From Colwellia echini (lineage in GTDB: Bacteria; Pseudomonadota; Gammaproteobacteria; Enterobacterales; Alteromonadaceae), in the NCBI RefSeq assembly GCF_002843355.2, contig NZ_PJAI02000005.1, positions 1 through 64,000 on the forward strand: DNA of 64,000 nucleotides. Direction: 5' to 3'. The position numbers and the translations under genes were made by a program. A model generated the notes under the pieces. The model had not been told where the DNA came from, made no database searches, and saw only the letters and a program-made list of their open reading frames with translations. This document shows, piece by piece, positions 26,742 to 35,563 of the stretch; within the stretch, counting starts at the first letter, position 1; each line of letters starts with the position of its first letter.

Positions 26742-28412
26742 TTATTGTCCTTGTTTTACTTGCTGATGATGAAATTCTGGTGATTTAAGAATAAATAAAT
26801 CATCTACATAGAATGTATCTGCACTACTAGCATCCCACCAGTTTAACCACGTTTCATCAATATCAAACTTACTAATTAACGGGTCAACAAAAGCATTTTC
26901 AACAATAGGTGCGACTAGGCTACCCATCGACATTTGTGTACCATAAGGTGAGCGTCTTTTTACCATTTGTGGAACCAATTGATTTGGATCATCCAAGCCC
27001 ATACTGCCCACTAATTCAAAGAAGCTAGCTAAAGTATTTCGATGAAAGTTCCTGACCCGCTCGCTTTTAACGTCAACGTCAATTGCTTTCGCTCGTGCAG
27101 GATCTTGCGTCGCAATCCCCGTTGGGCAAAGGTTGGTATTACAATGTTTAGTTTGAATACAACCAATCGCTAGCATCATAGTTCTTGCGGCATTAACAAT
27201 ATCCGCACCCATTGCTATTTTAGAAAGCAATTCAAAACTTGAAGCAGTTTTTCCTGACGCGATAATTTTAATTTTATCTCTAAGGCCGACACCAATAAGT
27301 GCACTATTTACTATACTTACCCCTTCTAAACAAAGTAATCCTAGTCGATTAGCAAACTCAACTGGTGCAGCTCCTGTCCCCCCCTCAGCGCCATCAACTG
27401 TAATAAAGTCAGGCGTAATACCAGTTTCTAACATGGCTTTACAAAGACTTAAAAACTCTGCAGGATTACCAATACATAATTTAAAGCCAACAGGCTTGCC
27501 GCCACTTAATTCTCTTAATTGCTCAATAAATGCAAGTAACTCTTTTGGCGTGGTGCATTCAGGGTTAACAGCTGGAGACACACAATCTACATCTTTTCGA
27601 ATATGTCTGATCTGAGCAATTTCGTCAGTAATTTTAGCTTTAGGCAATACCCCGCCATGACCAGGTTTAGCACCTTGAGAAAGTTTAACTTCAATCATTT
27701 TTACTTGCGGTAAGTTAGCTGTTTTTTTGAAGCTTTCCGCGTCAAAACGTCCTAAATCATTACGACAACCAAAAAGTCCTGTACCTATTTGCCAAACCAG
27801 ATCGCCACCGTGTTTGAGATGATAAGGACTTACGCCCCCTTCCCCAGTATTATGATAACAACCCGCTTTTTTAGCGCCTAAGTTAAAGGCTTCTATCGCA
27901 TTACTACTTAATGAGCCAAAACTCATTGCTGAAATATTTAAGTAAGACGCAGAGTAAGGTTGTGTACAACTGTCGCCCCCAATAATAATGTGCTTAGCGC
28001 TATCTTTAACATGTTTTGGCGACAGCGAATGCCATAAACTTAAGTAGTTATCTTCCGATAAATCACGCTGCGTACCAAAGGCAATAGTATCGTTTTCATT
28101 TTTAGAGCGGCGATAAACTAACGTACGTTGCTCACGGTTAAAGGGTAACTCTTCGGTGTTATTAGCAATAAAATATTGTTGAATTTCAACCCGAAAAGAT
28201 TCTAAAAAATAGCGGATATAAGCCACAACGGGATAAAGTCGATTTAAGCTATGGCGACTATAAAAAACATCATAAATACCAACAACACTGTAAATAAGCG
28301 TGGCTAACAATAAAATTATGCTAAAAGTACTTTGGCTATGCATATAGAAATAGCCGGCTGAAAAGTTACCCAAACTGACTATTAACCAGAGTGTTTTTTG
28401 CATGATAGTCAT
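26742..28412 (-). CDS. FMN-binding glutamate synthase-related protein
   Basis: A 556-residue protein with two N-terminal membrane helices (about 8-24, 30-48) and a C-terminal GltB-like TIM-barrel (about 150-500). Barrel motifs are visible: SAMSFGSLSSNAIEAFN, GAKPGHGGVLPK, TVDGAEGGTGAAP and the Cys cluster CIQTKHCNTNLCPTGIA that binds an iron-sulfur cluster in the family. It lacks the glutaminase domain of true GltB, so the substrate is unknown. AGGAA precedes ATG 28412. It is transcribed alone and divergent from nothing close. Confidence 0.9.
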   Translation of the reverse strand: MTIMQKTLWLIVSLGNFSAGYFYMHSQSTFSIILLLATLIYSVVGIYDVFYSRHSLNRLYPVVAYIRYFLESFRVEIQQYFIANNTEELPFNREQRTLVYRRSKNENDTIAFGTQRDLSEDNYLSLWHSLSPKHVKDSAKHIIIGGDSCTQPYSASYLNISAMSFGSLSSNAIEAFNLGAKKAGCYHNTGEGGVSPYHLKHGGDLVWQIGTGLFGCRNDLGRFDAESFKKTANLPQVKMIEVKLSQGAKPGHGGVLPKAKITDEIAQIRHIRKDVDCVSPAVNPECTTPKELLAFIEQLRELSGGKPVGFKLCIGNPAEFLSLCKAMLETGITPDFITVDGAEGGTGAAPVEFANRLGLLCLEGVSIVNSALIGVGLRDKIKIIASGKTASSFELLSKIAMGADIVNAARTMMLAIGCIQTKHCNTNLCPTGIATQDPARAKAIDVDVKSERVRNFHRNTLASFFELVGSMGLDDPNQLVPQMVKRRSPYGTQMSMGSLVAPIVENAFVDPLISKFDIDETWLNWWDASSADTFYVDDLFILKSPEFHHQQVKQGQ

Positions 28413-28766
28413 GAATTTTTCCTATGATATTTAAAGAATATTTTATTGAAACTATGTTTGACAAGTCAGCCAGACAAGCTAAGTTTGCTAATATATCATT
28501 GTTTTATTTATGAATACAAAAAACATATTTAAATCAGGGTGATAATCTAATTTTAATCGAGGTAACTTAGCAATAATTTAAGTCATACCACTGCAATTAA
28601 TTAGTTGGATTGGTATAAACTAAACTTTGATGTACAAAAAAGGCCAGTAACATCAGTTACTGGCCTTTCAATGTAAATCACCTCGCTTGGCTTATGCTCT
28701 AAACATAAACTGAAGCAATAGCAATCGATTTAGTTCGCTTACTTTAGTTCAGCTATTTTAGTGTAC
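28413..28766. other. 354-bp gap between two minus-strand genes
   Basis: This gap contains the terminator of the PEP-CTERM gene (28634-28668) and the presumed promoter of the glutamate synthase-like gene. No open frame of interest was seen. Confidence 0.5.
28634..28668 (-). terminator. rho-independent terminator of the PEP-CTERM gene
   Basis: AAAGGCCAGTAAC pairs perfectly with GTTACTGGCCTTT around a 4-base loop. On the minus strand the stem is followed by a run of T, so it serves the gene ending at 28767. Confidence 0.9.
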
Positions 28767-29513
28767 TTATTTAACTTTACTATTTTTCTTGTTAAATGCT
28801 CTAAAGCCAATAAAACATAATATTGATAAGAATAATGACGAAGGTGCAGGTACTGAGGTGTAGTCAATATTGTCGATAGCGCCTGAGCCGCCAAAGTTAA
28901 TGCGCATTGACATAACACCTGTTACATCTGCAAAAAACAATCTGTCCCAGGTATTATCACCACCAGTACTTGGCACATAATAAATGTCTTCAAATACAAT
29001 ATTAGTGAACGCATCATCAGAATAAAGTTCAATTGCAAACTTAGGGGCATTAGCTTCATTGTATTCAATATCAAAGAAATCAATGCTATTTAATGTAGTT
29101 TGCTCAGAAAATGAAAACTCAAAGTAACCAGAGCCTGAAGAACCACTTTTACCAGCATCATCGGGATCAGTACAAGTTATACCATTACATTCGCTAGCGG
29201 TTTCATGAATAACTAAAATATTACCTGGAGTGAATGCATTCTCTTTTTGTGAATCTGTGTTTTTATAAAATGGCGCGGCTAAATCTCTATCACCACCAGT
29301 AAAGTTATTGCTGTCAAAAACAGTAGCAACATTATTTGTATCAGGTGTGTTATAAGTATTTACACCACTTATGGTAACACCATGAGAAGTTACATATTCA
29401 TTATCAATAATTGTCCCTGCAGTAAAGTTTTCAAAATCAATAATCGCGGCTTGTGTTGAACCAACGAATGACAAAAGACTAAACCCTAATACTGCTGCTT
29501 GTACTACTTTCAT
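28767..29513 (-). CDS. PEP-CTERM sorting domain protein
   Basis: A 248-residue exported protein. Residues 1-22 form a signal peptide ending TQA-AI. The body is beta-rich (IDFENFTAGTIIDNEY..., FSFSEQTTLNSIDFFDIE) with an acidic, Cys-containing loop. The C-terminus is the exosortase recognition tail: VPAPSS, a hydrophobic helix (LFLSILCFIGF) and a basic end (NKKNSKVK). VPAPSS is a variant of the usual VPEPS. Proteins with this tail are processed by exosortase and linked to exopolysaccharide or biofilm matrix. No exosortase gene is in the window. A sigma-54-type promoter lies upstream. Confidence 0.85.
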   Translation of the reverse strand: MKVVQAAVLGFSLLSFVGSTQAAIIDFENFTAGTIIDNEYVTSHGVTISGVNTYNTPDTNNVATVFDSNNFTGGDRDLAAPFYKNTDSQKENAFTPGNILVIHETASECNGITCTDPDDAGKSGSSGSGYFEFSFSEQTTLNSIDFFDIEYNEANAPKFAIELYSDDAFTNIVFEDIYYVPSTGGDNTWDRLFFADVTGVMSMRINFGGSGAIDNIDYTSVPAPSSLFLSILCFIGFRAFNKKNSKVK

Positions 29514-29551
29514 ATATAAAACCTATACTAAATAAAAATTAATAAATAAAA

Positions 29552-29595
29552 TTTCTGTAATCTTTGTTTCTGTAATCTTTATTTCGGTAATCTTG
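29552..29595. repeat. 15-bp tandem repeat in 5' leader of PEP-CTERM gene
   Basis: Nearly three copies of TTTCTGTAATCTTTG-like sequence lie between the sigma-54-type promoter and the start codon. Confidence 0.75.
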
Positions 29596-29623
29596 TTAAA
29601 TTAATCATGCTGGCGAAGACCAG

Positions 29624-29640
29624 AGCAATTTTCACGCCAA
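29624..29640 (-). promoter_or_regulatory. sigma-54-type (-24/-12) promoter
   Basis: The minus strand reads TTGGCGTGAAAATTGCT. GG and GC are separated by exactly 10 bases, and the flanks match the TGGCAC-N5-TTGC consensus apart from GTG for ACG. It lies about 110 bp upstream of the PEP-CTERM gene. A palindrome TACATATGTA at about 29691-29700, roughly 55 bp further upstream, could be an activator site (inference). Confidence 0.78.
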
Positions 29641-29734
29641 AACCATAACCACCTGTTTCATAATGATAAACCTAGTTGCGCTTAATATTGTACATATGTA
29701 TTGTAAAGTTTCCTGACACTTGCTTAGAACATAC

Positions 29735-29752
29735 AAAAGCAGCCGCTTTTTT
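29735..29752 (-). terminator. weak terminator-like hairpin after the helicase
   Basis: On the minus strand AAAAGC-GGCT-GCTTTT forms a 6-bp stem with a short T tract, 29 bp beyond the helicase stop. Confidence 0.4.
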
Positions 29753-29780
29753 AGTATGCTATATATTACTTCATAAGCCT

Positions 29781-31130
29781 TTAATCTTGTTCTTTTTTAG
29801 TAGATTCTTCAATTTGATCAGCCGTTAAAGCTTTCTTCCGTTTAATAATTTTCATTGCGCCAGCATCTTCAATATCAAGAAACGTTTTCTTAATCACTTT
29901 TCTTGGTTTGTTATCGGCAACTGTTTTAACCTTACTCACATCCGTATTTACTTTAGCTGCTTTCGGTTTTTTAGGTTTCAAGCCTTTAAATTTAACTTTA
30001 ATACCGTCCACTTTAGTAAAGCTTATAGTTTGTTGGAGAAAAGCTTCAACGTTTTTAAAACTTAACCAATCATTAGGGCCAACCAAGGATATAGCGTCGC
30101 CTTTAGTTCCTGCGCGTCCTGTACGACCTATACGATGAACAAACTCTTCTGTATGTTTTGGCATATCAAAGTTAATAACGTGAGATACATTCACTAAATC
30201 TAACCCGCGTGATGCTAAATCCGTAGTGACTAAAATTTTGTGCTGACCTTTAGCGAAACTATCCATGATCTGATTACGCTGAGCTTGGTTCAACTCACCA
30301 CTTAAGGCTGCTGCATTAAGGTCTTGCTCAGTTAATATTTTAGCTAAACGCTCTGTGTCACTTCGAGTGGCGGTAAAAATAATAACTTGTTGTGATTTTT
30401 CAGTCGCTAAAAAGTGTTGTAACAACGCCTCTTTTTGAGTCAGGTTATCAGCAAGATAAAAACGTTTAGTAATATCTATATGCTCGGTATGACCTGCTTC
30501 AATAGCAATACGTTTAGGCTTTTTCAGTAACTCTTTGGCAAAGTCATTTACTTGTGCGTGATCTAAGGTCGCAGAAAAAAGTAACGTTTGGCGTTTACGA
30601 TGATCTGCCGCTTGGTTAATTTGACTAAGCTCTTTACTAAAACCTAAATCAAGCATGCGATCAGCTTCATCTAAAATAAGTAACTCTAAGCCATTTAAGT
30701 AAAAGTGACCTTGTTTTAGATGATCAGCCAAACGACCTGGCGTAGCAACGATAAACTCTGGCTCTTTTTCTAAAACTTTTACTTGGTCATTAAAGTTTTC
30801 ACCACCTAAAATTAATACCGCTTTATATTGGGTATTAGCAGTAAATAAACGTAATTGGGTAAACACTTGTTTAGCCAATTCACGGGTTGGCGTTAAAATT
30901 ACCACCCGCGGATCACGTTTTGATAAGGCTCTATTTTTATTTAATCGCTGCAACGCTGGAATAATAAACGCTAACGTTTTACCCGAACCAGTTTTAGATG
31001 AAGCAATTAAATCATGCCCAGCCATAGCTGCAGGAATTGCCTGTTGCTGAATTAGTGTTGGTTCACTAAATCCCAGATGCTCTACGGTACTCATTAAGGC
31101 ACTGTCTAAACCAAAATCACTAAATTGCAC
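29781..31130 (-). CDS. DEAD-box ATP-dependent RNA helicase (SrmB/RhlE type)
   Basis: A 449-residue RNA helicase. The motifs appear in order: Q motif (FSEPTLIQQQAIP), I (SSKTGSGKT), Ia (PTRELAKQ), II (LDEADRMLD), III (SAT), IV (VIIFTATR), V (TTDLASRGLD) and VI (HRIGRTGRAG). A basic Lys-rich C-terminal tail of about 75 residues follows and would help RNA binding. Cold-adapted bacteria keep several such helicases. The exact subfamily (SrmB, RhlE or other) cannot be fixed by eye. gltX lies 64 bp upstream on the same strand. Confidence 0.93.
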   Translation of the reverse strand: MQFSDFGLDSALMSTVEHLGFSEPTLIQQQAIPAAMAGHDLIASSKTGSGKTLAFIIPALQRLNKNRALSKRDPRVVILTPTRELAKQVFTQLRLFTANTQYKAVLILGGENFNDQVKVLEKEPEFIVATPGRLADHLKQGHFYLNGLELLILDEADRMLDLGFSKELSQINQAADHRKRQTLLFSATLDHAQVNDFAKELLKKPKRIAIEAGHTEHIDITKRFYLADNLTQKEALLQHFLATEKSQQVIIFTATRSDTERLAKILTEQDLNAAALSGELNQAQRNQIMDSFAKGQHKILVTTDLASRGLDLVNVSHVINFDMPKHTEEFVHRIGRTGRAGTKGDAISLVGPNDWLSFKNVEAFLQQTISFTKVDGIKVKFKGLKPKKPKAAKVNTDVSKVKTVADNKPRKVIKKTFLDIEDAGAMKIIKRKKALTADQIEESTKKEQD

Positions 31131-31193
31131 TAAGTATTCTCCTGCATTTATTTAAACTAATTAAACTAGTTAAAGTTAAAGTTAACAATATCA

Positions 31194-32606
31194 TTAACTC
31201 GCTGCAATTCTTGCTTCTAGAACTGCTAACGCTTGATCAATTCGCTCAATTACTTTGTTTTGATCTAACAAGGCTAAAGTAATATCAAGTGATGGTGAAT
31301 TACCGCCACCAGTTGCAGCAACGCGAAGTGGCATACCTACTTTCCCCATTCCTAATTCTAATTCTACCGCGGTATCATTAATAGCTGCATGAATAGACTC
31401 TGGTGACCAATCAGTTAATGCCGCTAACTTTTGTTTAACAAGCATCATTGGCTCTTTAACTACTGGGCGTAAATGCTTTTTAACTGCGCCCGCATCAAGC
31501 TCGGTAAAATCTTCATAAAAGTAACGCGAAATTTGCGCCATTTCTTTTAAGGTTTTAACACGATCAGCTTGAACTTTAACAATTTCACTCAACGCTGGCC
31601 CATGTTCAGTATTTATGCCTTGATCTGCCATATGCCATGCAAGGTGCTTAGCAACATATTCAGGGTCCATGGTTTTCATGTAATGCTGGTTTACCCAAAT
31701 TAACTTGTCGGTATTAAATCCAGACGCTGCGCGGTTACAATCTTTTAAATCGAATAATTCAATCATCTCTTCACGAGAAAAAATTTCTTGATCACCATGA
31801 GACCAACCTAAACGGACTAGGTAGTTTAAAAGCGCTTCTGGCAAGTAACCATCATCACGATATTGCATAACACCAACCGCGCCATGACGTTTAGATAAAC
31901 GTTTACCGTCATCACCTAAAATCATTGGAATATGTGCATATTCTGGAATATCAGCACCTAACGCGCTAAGAATATTAATTTGCTTAGGCGTATTACTGAT
32001 GTGATCATCACCGCGCACAACGTGTGTTACTTTCATATCCCAGTCATCAACTACAACGGTTAAGTTATACGTTGGCGTACCGTCAGAGCGAGCAATAATT
32101 AAGTCATCTAGCTGATCGTTACTAATGGTAATATCACCTTTAACCATATCTTTGATAACAACATCGCCGCCAATTGGGTTTTTAAAGCGAATAACATACG
32201 GTTTATCACTTGGGTGATCGGTACGATCACGCCATAAACCATTGTATTTTTCAATACCACCAGCGGCTTTAGCTTCTTCGCGCATTACATCAACTTCTTC
32301 AGCTGTGCTGTAACAACGGTAAGCATTACCTGAAGCGAGTAACTGTTCAATAACTTCTTTATAACGATCAAAACGTTTAGTTTGAAAATATGGACCATGT
32401 GTCCATTTTAGATCTAACCAATTCATACCATCCATAATGGCATCAACTGATTCTTGTGTAGAGCGCTCTATATCAGTATCTTCGATACGAAGAATAAAGT
32501 CGCCGCCATTTTTTTGGGCGTATAACCAGCTATATAGGGCAGTACGAGCACCACCAACGTGTAAGTAACCTGTTGGGCTTGGAGCAAAACGTGTTGTTAA
32601 AGTCAT
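31194..32606 (-). CDS. gltX: glutamyl-tRNA synthetase GltX
   Basis: Charges tRNA-Glu with glutamate. The class I signature HVGGAR (HIGH box, within [12 protein letters not shown]) is at residues 13-19 of the chosen start, and KRLSKRHGA is the KMSKS box at about 245. From the ATG at 32606 (AGAG upstream) the enzyme has 470 residues, the standard size, and begins [13 protein letters not shown] as expected. An upstream start at 32633 is less likely. No zinc-binding Cys cluster is seen. The three tRNA-Val genes lie 245 bp upstream on the same strand. Confidence 0.97.
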   Translation of the reverse strand: MTLTTRFAPSPTGYLHVGGARTALYSWLYAQKNGGDFILRIEDTDIERSTQESVDAIMDGMNWLDLKWTHGPYFQTKRFDRYKEVIEQLLASGNAYRCYSTAEEVDVMREEAKAAGGIEKYNGLWRDRTDHPSDKPYVIRFKNPIGGDVVIKDMVKGDITISNDQLDDLIIARSDGTPTYNLTVVVDDWDMKVTHVVRGDDHISNTPKQINILSALGADIPEYAHIPMILGDDGKRLSKRHGAVGVMQYRDDGYLPEALLNYLVRLGWSHGDQEIFSREEMIELFDLKDCNRAASGFNTDKLIWVNQHYMKTMDPEYVAKHLAWHMADQGINTEHGPALSEIVKVQADRVKTLKEMAQISRYFYEDFTELDAGAVKKHLRPVVKEPMMLVKQKLAALTDWSPESIHAAINDTAVELELGMGKVGMPLRVAATGGGNSPSLDITLALLDQNKVIERIDQALAVLEARIAAS

Positions 32607-32851
32607 AAAAGTCTCTATATGTATCACTAACAATGTTTATTTAACGATGTTAGGAGGATGAATCAGAAAAATGGTGGTTCATAAAATTGAGCGCATTTTA
32701 CCATTGCGAGTAAGTTTATTCATCACTTTGATGTGACTTTACCCGAATTAAATCGCATATTTAATTTATTGAAATATTAATGCAAATAAATAACTAAAAC
32801 GAGAGTATAAATGACGTGTATAAAATAATTTAATAGATGAGGTGTAGAAAA

Positions 32852-32927
32852 TGGTGGACGATACTGGGCTTGAACCAGTGACCCCCGCCTTGTAAGGGCG
32901 GTGCTCTCCCAACTGAGCTAATCGTCC
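32852..32927 (-). tRNA. tRNA-Val (UAC), copy 3 in transcription order
   Basis: A 76-base cloverleaf on the minus strand with encoded CCA. Acceptor GGACGAT pairs with ATCGTCC. The anticodon stem CCGCC/GGCGG holds loop CTTACAA with anticodon TAC. The T-arm is CTGGTTCAAGCCCAG. It is identical to the two copies upstream. Confidence 0.98.
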
Positions 32928-32986
32928 ATTTTAGTTTTAATTCTTAATGGTAAAGAATTTACTTTTTATTCATGGCAAATAAAAAG

Positions 32987-33062
32987 TGGTGGACGATACT
33001 GGGCTTGAACCAGTGACCCCCGCCTTGTAAGGGCGGTGCTCTCCCAACTGAGCTAATCGTCC
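32987..33062 (-). tRNA. tRNA-Val (UAC), copy 2
   Basis: Identical to its neighbours. The 59-base spacer on either side of this copy is also identical, giving a 135-bp tandem repeat. Confidence 0.98.
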
Positions 33063-33121
33063 ATTTTAGTTTTAATTCTTAATGGTAAAGAATTTACTTT
33101 TTATTCATGGCAAATAAAAAG

Positions 33122-33197
33122 TGGTGGACGATACTGGGCTTGAACCAGTGACCCCCGCCTTGTAAGGGCGGTGCTCTCCCAACTGAGCTAATCGTCC
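33122..33197 (-). tRNA. tRNA-Val (UAC), copy 1, promoter-proximal
   Basis: First gene of the tRNA array, directly behind a strong promoter at 33214-33241. Sequence and anticodon (TAC) are as in the other two copies. Confidence 0.98.
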
Positions 33198-33213
33198 GTC
33201 TCTTCGGGGGCGT

Positions 33214-33241
33214 ATTATAGGGAGTTAGTAAAAACTGTCAA
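33214..33241 (-). promoter_or_regulatory. strong promoter of the tRNA-Val array
   Basis: On the minus strand the -35 is TTGACA (33236-33241), the spacer 16 bp and the -10 TATAAT (33214-33219). The following discriminator ACGCCCCC is GC-rich, as in stringently controlled stable-RNA promoters. Confidence 0.95.
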
Positions 33242-33380
33242 CACAAAACCTATAAATATCTTCATTTTTTTCAAAAAACTAACTGTTTGATTTATTTTTA
33301 CTCATAACGCTGTATTAGTGTGCAAAACATAGCATAAAGATAAAACCTATTAAATGAGTTGACGTTGTAATCAAGGAATA

Positions 33381-34712
33381 TTAAAAGGGGTGTCCAACCA
33401 TCAACCAAGTACTTGAGCCTTCGTGGGCGGTCGTTGTAATATCAAGCCTGAGAACAACACCAGAGGTTAAAGCACGTAAGGAAACACCAACATCAGCTTT
33501 CCAATCAGACAGTAGTGTGCTGGTTTTCATTGTTGGTGATACCCTACCACCTTCCACATAAAATACTGTTTGGAACCAATCAAGATTTAGAAAGCGTAAC
33601 CAATGTATATCAGCGATGGGGTTATAAGCTAATGTCATTCGGTATTCCGCAGTCGCATAAATTACCGCTTTATCATGGAATCGATTTTGTCTAAAGCCAC
33701 GCATTCTATACATACCACCCAATGTAGCTCCTTCTAGAAAGGGGGCGTTATCTATATATTGACTCGCACCTTGTTCATTATAAATAACATCCCAACTTGG
33801 TGAATAACCAAGCCAACCATTAAGGGCTATTATGTTCTGTTTAGCAAATGAAGTTGCACCTAAGGAAAAGTATTTACTGACTTCCAATTCAATAAAGTCC
33901 CATTGTTGTCTTGCTTCTAACCACTCTGGATTATAGCTGTACCCTATATATTGCGAGCTACCTTGACTTGGGTTTGCGGGAAAATCGGTATTGTTATAGT
34001 AGTAACCAAGTTCAAAGCCGTGTACCGCACCAGAAACCTCTCCTTGATCATTTTCATAAAGTTGATAACGATTAAATTGACGGGCAATTAAGATACTCGT
34101 CCCTGATTTTAAAGGGTTCCAATCAGGCTGTTTTTTAGGATTAACTAATAGACCACCCTGTAAGTTATATGTTGCCATACTGTTTTGTTTTGCACTGCCC
34201 CATGGGAGTACATACTCTAGCGAAATATCCCACCAATTACTGGTGCCACTTGCTTGAATGAAATCATCAAAAGAAGAGTCGTTTGCACCTGGTTGGGTGC
34301 CAGTTACATATTGTCCTGGAAAAGCCGAATAGGCTCGTAGTAAAGGAAAGTCGCCCATCACTCCAATAGCACTAAAAAAAAAGCGCTGGCTATCTAACAC
34401 GCGATAATTGAGTAGCATAAGACCTAGCCCTTTAGAGTCGCCACCATAAGCAGTTCCGGCTAGTGTCATTTGTTTTTGGTGTATTCCTGTAGCCATAGCG
34501 CCAACACCAGCCACAATACCCAAATCATCAGTACTAAAAACATAAGGTAGTACTAACGTTTCATGCGTTTTAGTATTTTCTTCACGCTCTACAGAATACT
34601 TTACAGTAGCTGGAGGTTTGGCATGAATAGGGGCTGATAAAATCAGCCCCTGTGCAAGTACTATAAATATCAAGGAAACCTTTCTTATATATTGCTTATA
34701 AAAGGTTTGCAT
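33381..34712 (-). CDS. BamA/TamA-like outer membrane beta-barrel protein
   Basis: A 443-residue exported protein with a signal peptide (LIFIVLAQGLILSAPIHA) and a beta-barrel of alternating strands. It resembles the C-terminal surface-antigen domain of the Omp85 family without POTRA domains. The RMRGFRQNRFHDKAVIYATAEYR region matches the conserved barrel motif near strands 11-13 (RGF/RGY motif), and the chain ends in GHPF with a terminal Phe. It is third in a co-directional set with a DUF3313-like lipoprotein and a large periplasmic repeat protein. Substrate or partner is unknown. Confidence 0.8.
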   Translation of the reverse strand: MQTFYKQYIRKVSLIFIVLAQGLILSAPIHAKPPATVKYSVEREENTKTHETLVLPYVFSTDDLGIVAGVGAMATGIHQKQMTLAGTAYGGDSKGLGLMLLNYRVLDSQRFFFSAIGVMGDFPLLRAYSAFPGQYVTGTQPGANDSSFDDFIQASGTSNWWDISLEYVLPWGSAKQNSMATYNLQGGLLVNPKKQPDWNPLKSGTSILIARQFNRYQLYENDQGEVSGAVHGFELGYYYNNTDFPANPSQGSSQYIGYSYNPEWLEARQQWDFIELEVSKYFSLGATSFAKQNIIALNGWLGYSPSWDVIYNEQGASQYIDNAPFLEGATLGGMYRMRGFRQNRFHDKAVIYATAEYRMTLAYNPIADIHWLRFLNLDWFQTVFYVEGGRVSPTMKTSTLLSDWKADVGVSLRALTSGVVLRLDITTTAHEGSSTWLMVGHPF

Positions 34713-34748
34713 TTAGTACTTCCTATTTTAACTAAATAATACGGTTTG

Positions 34749-35441
34749 TTATTTAGTTGCTTTCTTACCTGCGTCTTCAAACTTAGCTACTAACGCTTTT
34801 GCCCATTTTGTGAACATATTCGTTGCGCTAGCTTTATTCGTTACGCCTGAAGACCAGTATTGTTGGGTCATATCTGACGCTGCAGCAGAGGTAACAACAC
34901 GAGCTAAAATTTCGCCACTAACACCATCAAAGGCTTCTAAATATAGTGTAGCGCCGCCAGTTTCTTGGGTTACTGTTCTTGAGTTACCGCCGTTATTATC
35001 AGCAGATGTTACATCTAAATTTACAATTGCAGGCTTTAAAATAATTGTATTAGAAGTTACTTCTGTAACTATTTTTATATCTTTGTCTGTCAGAAACTCT
35101 TTGTTAAACACTTCATCTAAAATATTAGCTGTTTCAGTTTTCATGCGCATAACATCTGCATCAGTAACACGTGTGCCTGGTGAACTTTGGCTACGGTTAT
35201 ATACTTTTTGCCAGTCTTTTTTAAACGCTACAGTGCTTGGTAAAATAAGTACTTTTGTATATTCTGATAAATCAAGGCCTGCTTTTTCATAAGCAACGGT
35301 AGATGTAGTTGATTTAACTAATGCTAAGCCGTCAGACATTTCTGGCGGGTTTGATGGGTTAGGAGCCGTTGAGTTACAGCCAACAATCATCGCAGTTGCT
35401 AAGGCAATAACACTAAGTTTCATTGTTTGTTTGTTGTTCAT
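34749..35441 (-). CDS. DUF3313-like lipoprotein
   Basis: A 230-residue lipoprotein. AAGGA eight bases upstream selects the ATG at 35441 rather than 35459. The signal MKLSVIALATAMIVGC ends in the lipobox IVGC. The rest matches the DUF3313 pattern as I remember it: YTKVLILPSTVAFKKDW, then an alpha/beta body and an SGEILARVV strand. Function is unknown. It lies between the barrel gene (37 bp gap) and the repeat protein (105 bp gap), and probably works with them at the envelope. Confidence 0.75.
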   Translation of the reverse strand: MNNKQTMKLSVIALATAMIVGCNSTAPNPSNPPEMSDGLALVKSTTSTVAYEKAGLDLSEYTKVLILPSTVAFKKDWQKVYNRSQSSPGTRVTDADVMRMKTETANILDEVFNKEFLTDKDIKIVTEVTSNTIILKPAIVNLDVTSADNNGGNSRTVTQETGGATLYLEAFDGVSGEILARVVTSAAASDMTQQYWSSGVTNKASATNMFTKWAKALVAKFEDAGKKATK

Positions 35442-35563
35442 TCTTTTTTCCTTTCTCATTGCTTTTTTTATAATAAACTAGGCAAAATCATGCTGCCTAG
35501 TTTTGCTTTTTTTGATAGATTATATTTCTATCTACGTACCTATTATCCATGATCTATTATCGT

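Larger units (their letters stand above)
32852..33197. repeat. 135-bp tandem repeat (tRNA-Val plus spacer)
   Basis: Starts at 32852, 32987 and 33122 are exactly 135 bp apart. The two spacers (32928-32986 and 33063-33121) are identical base for base, which indicates recent duplication or ongoing homogenisation. Confidence 0.95.

Noticed and set aside
32852-33197. CRISPR-like regular array
   Set aside because: The repeated 76-base units are intact tRNA-Val genes with 59-base identical spacers, so spacers are not unique.
34810-35292. 160-codon plus-strand ORF
   Set aside because: Lies wholly antisense to the DUF3313-like lipoprotein, which has a signal peptide, lipobox and good ribosome site.
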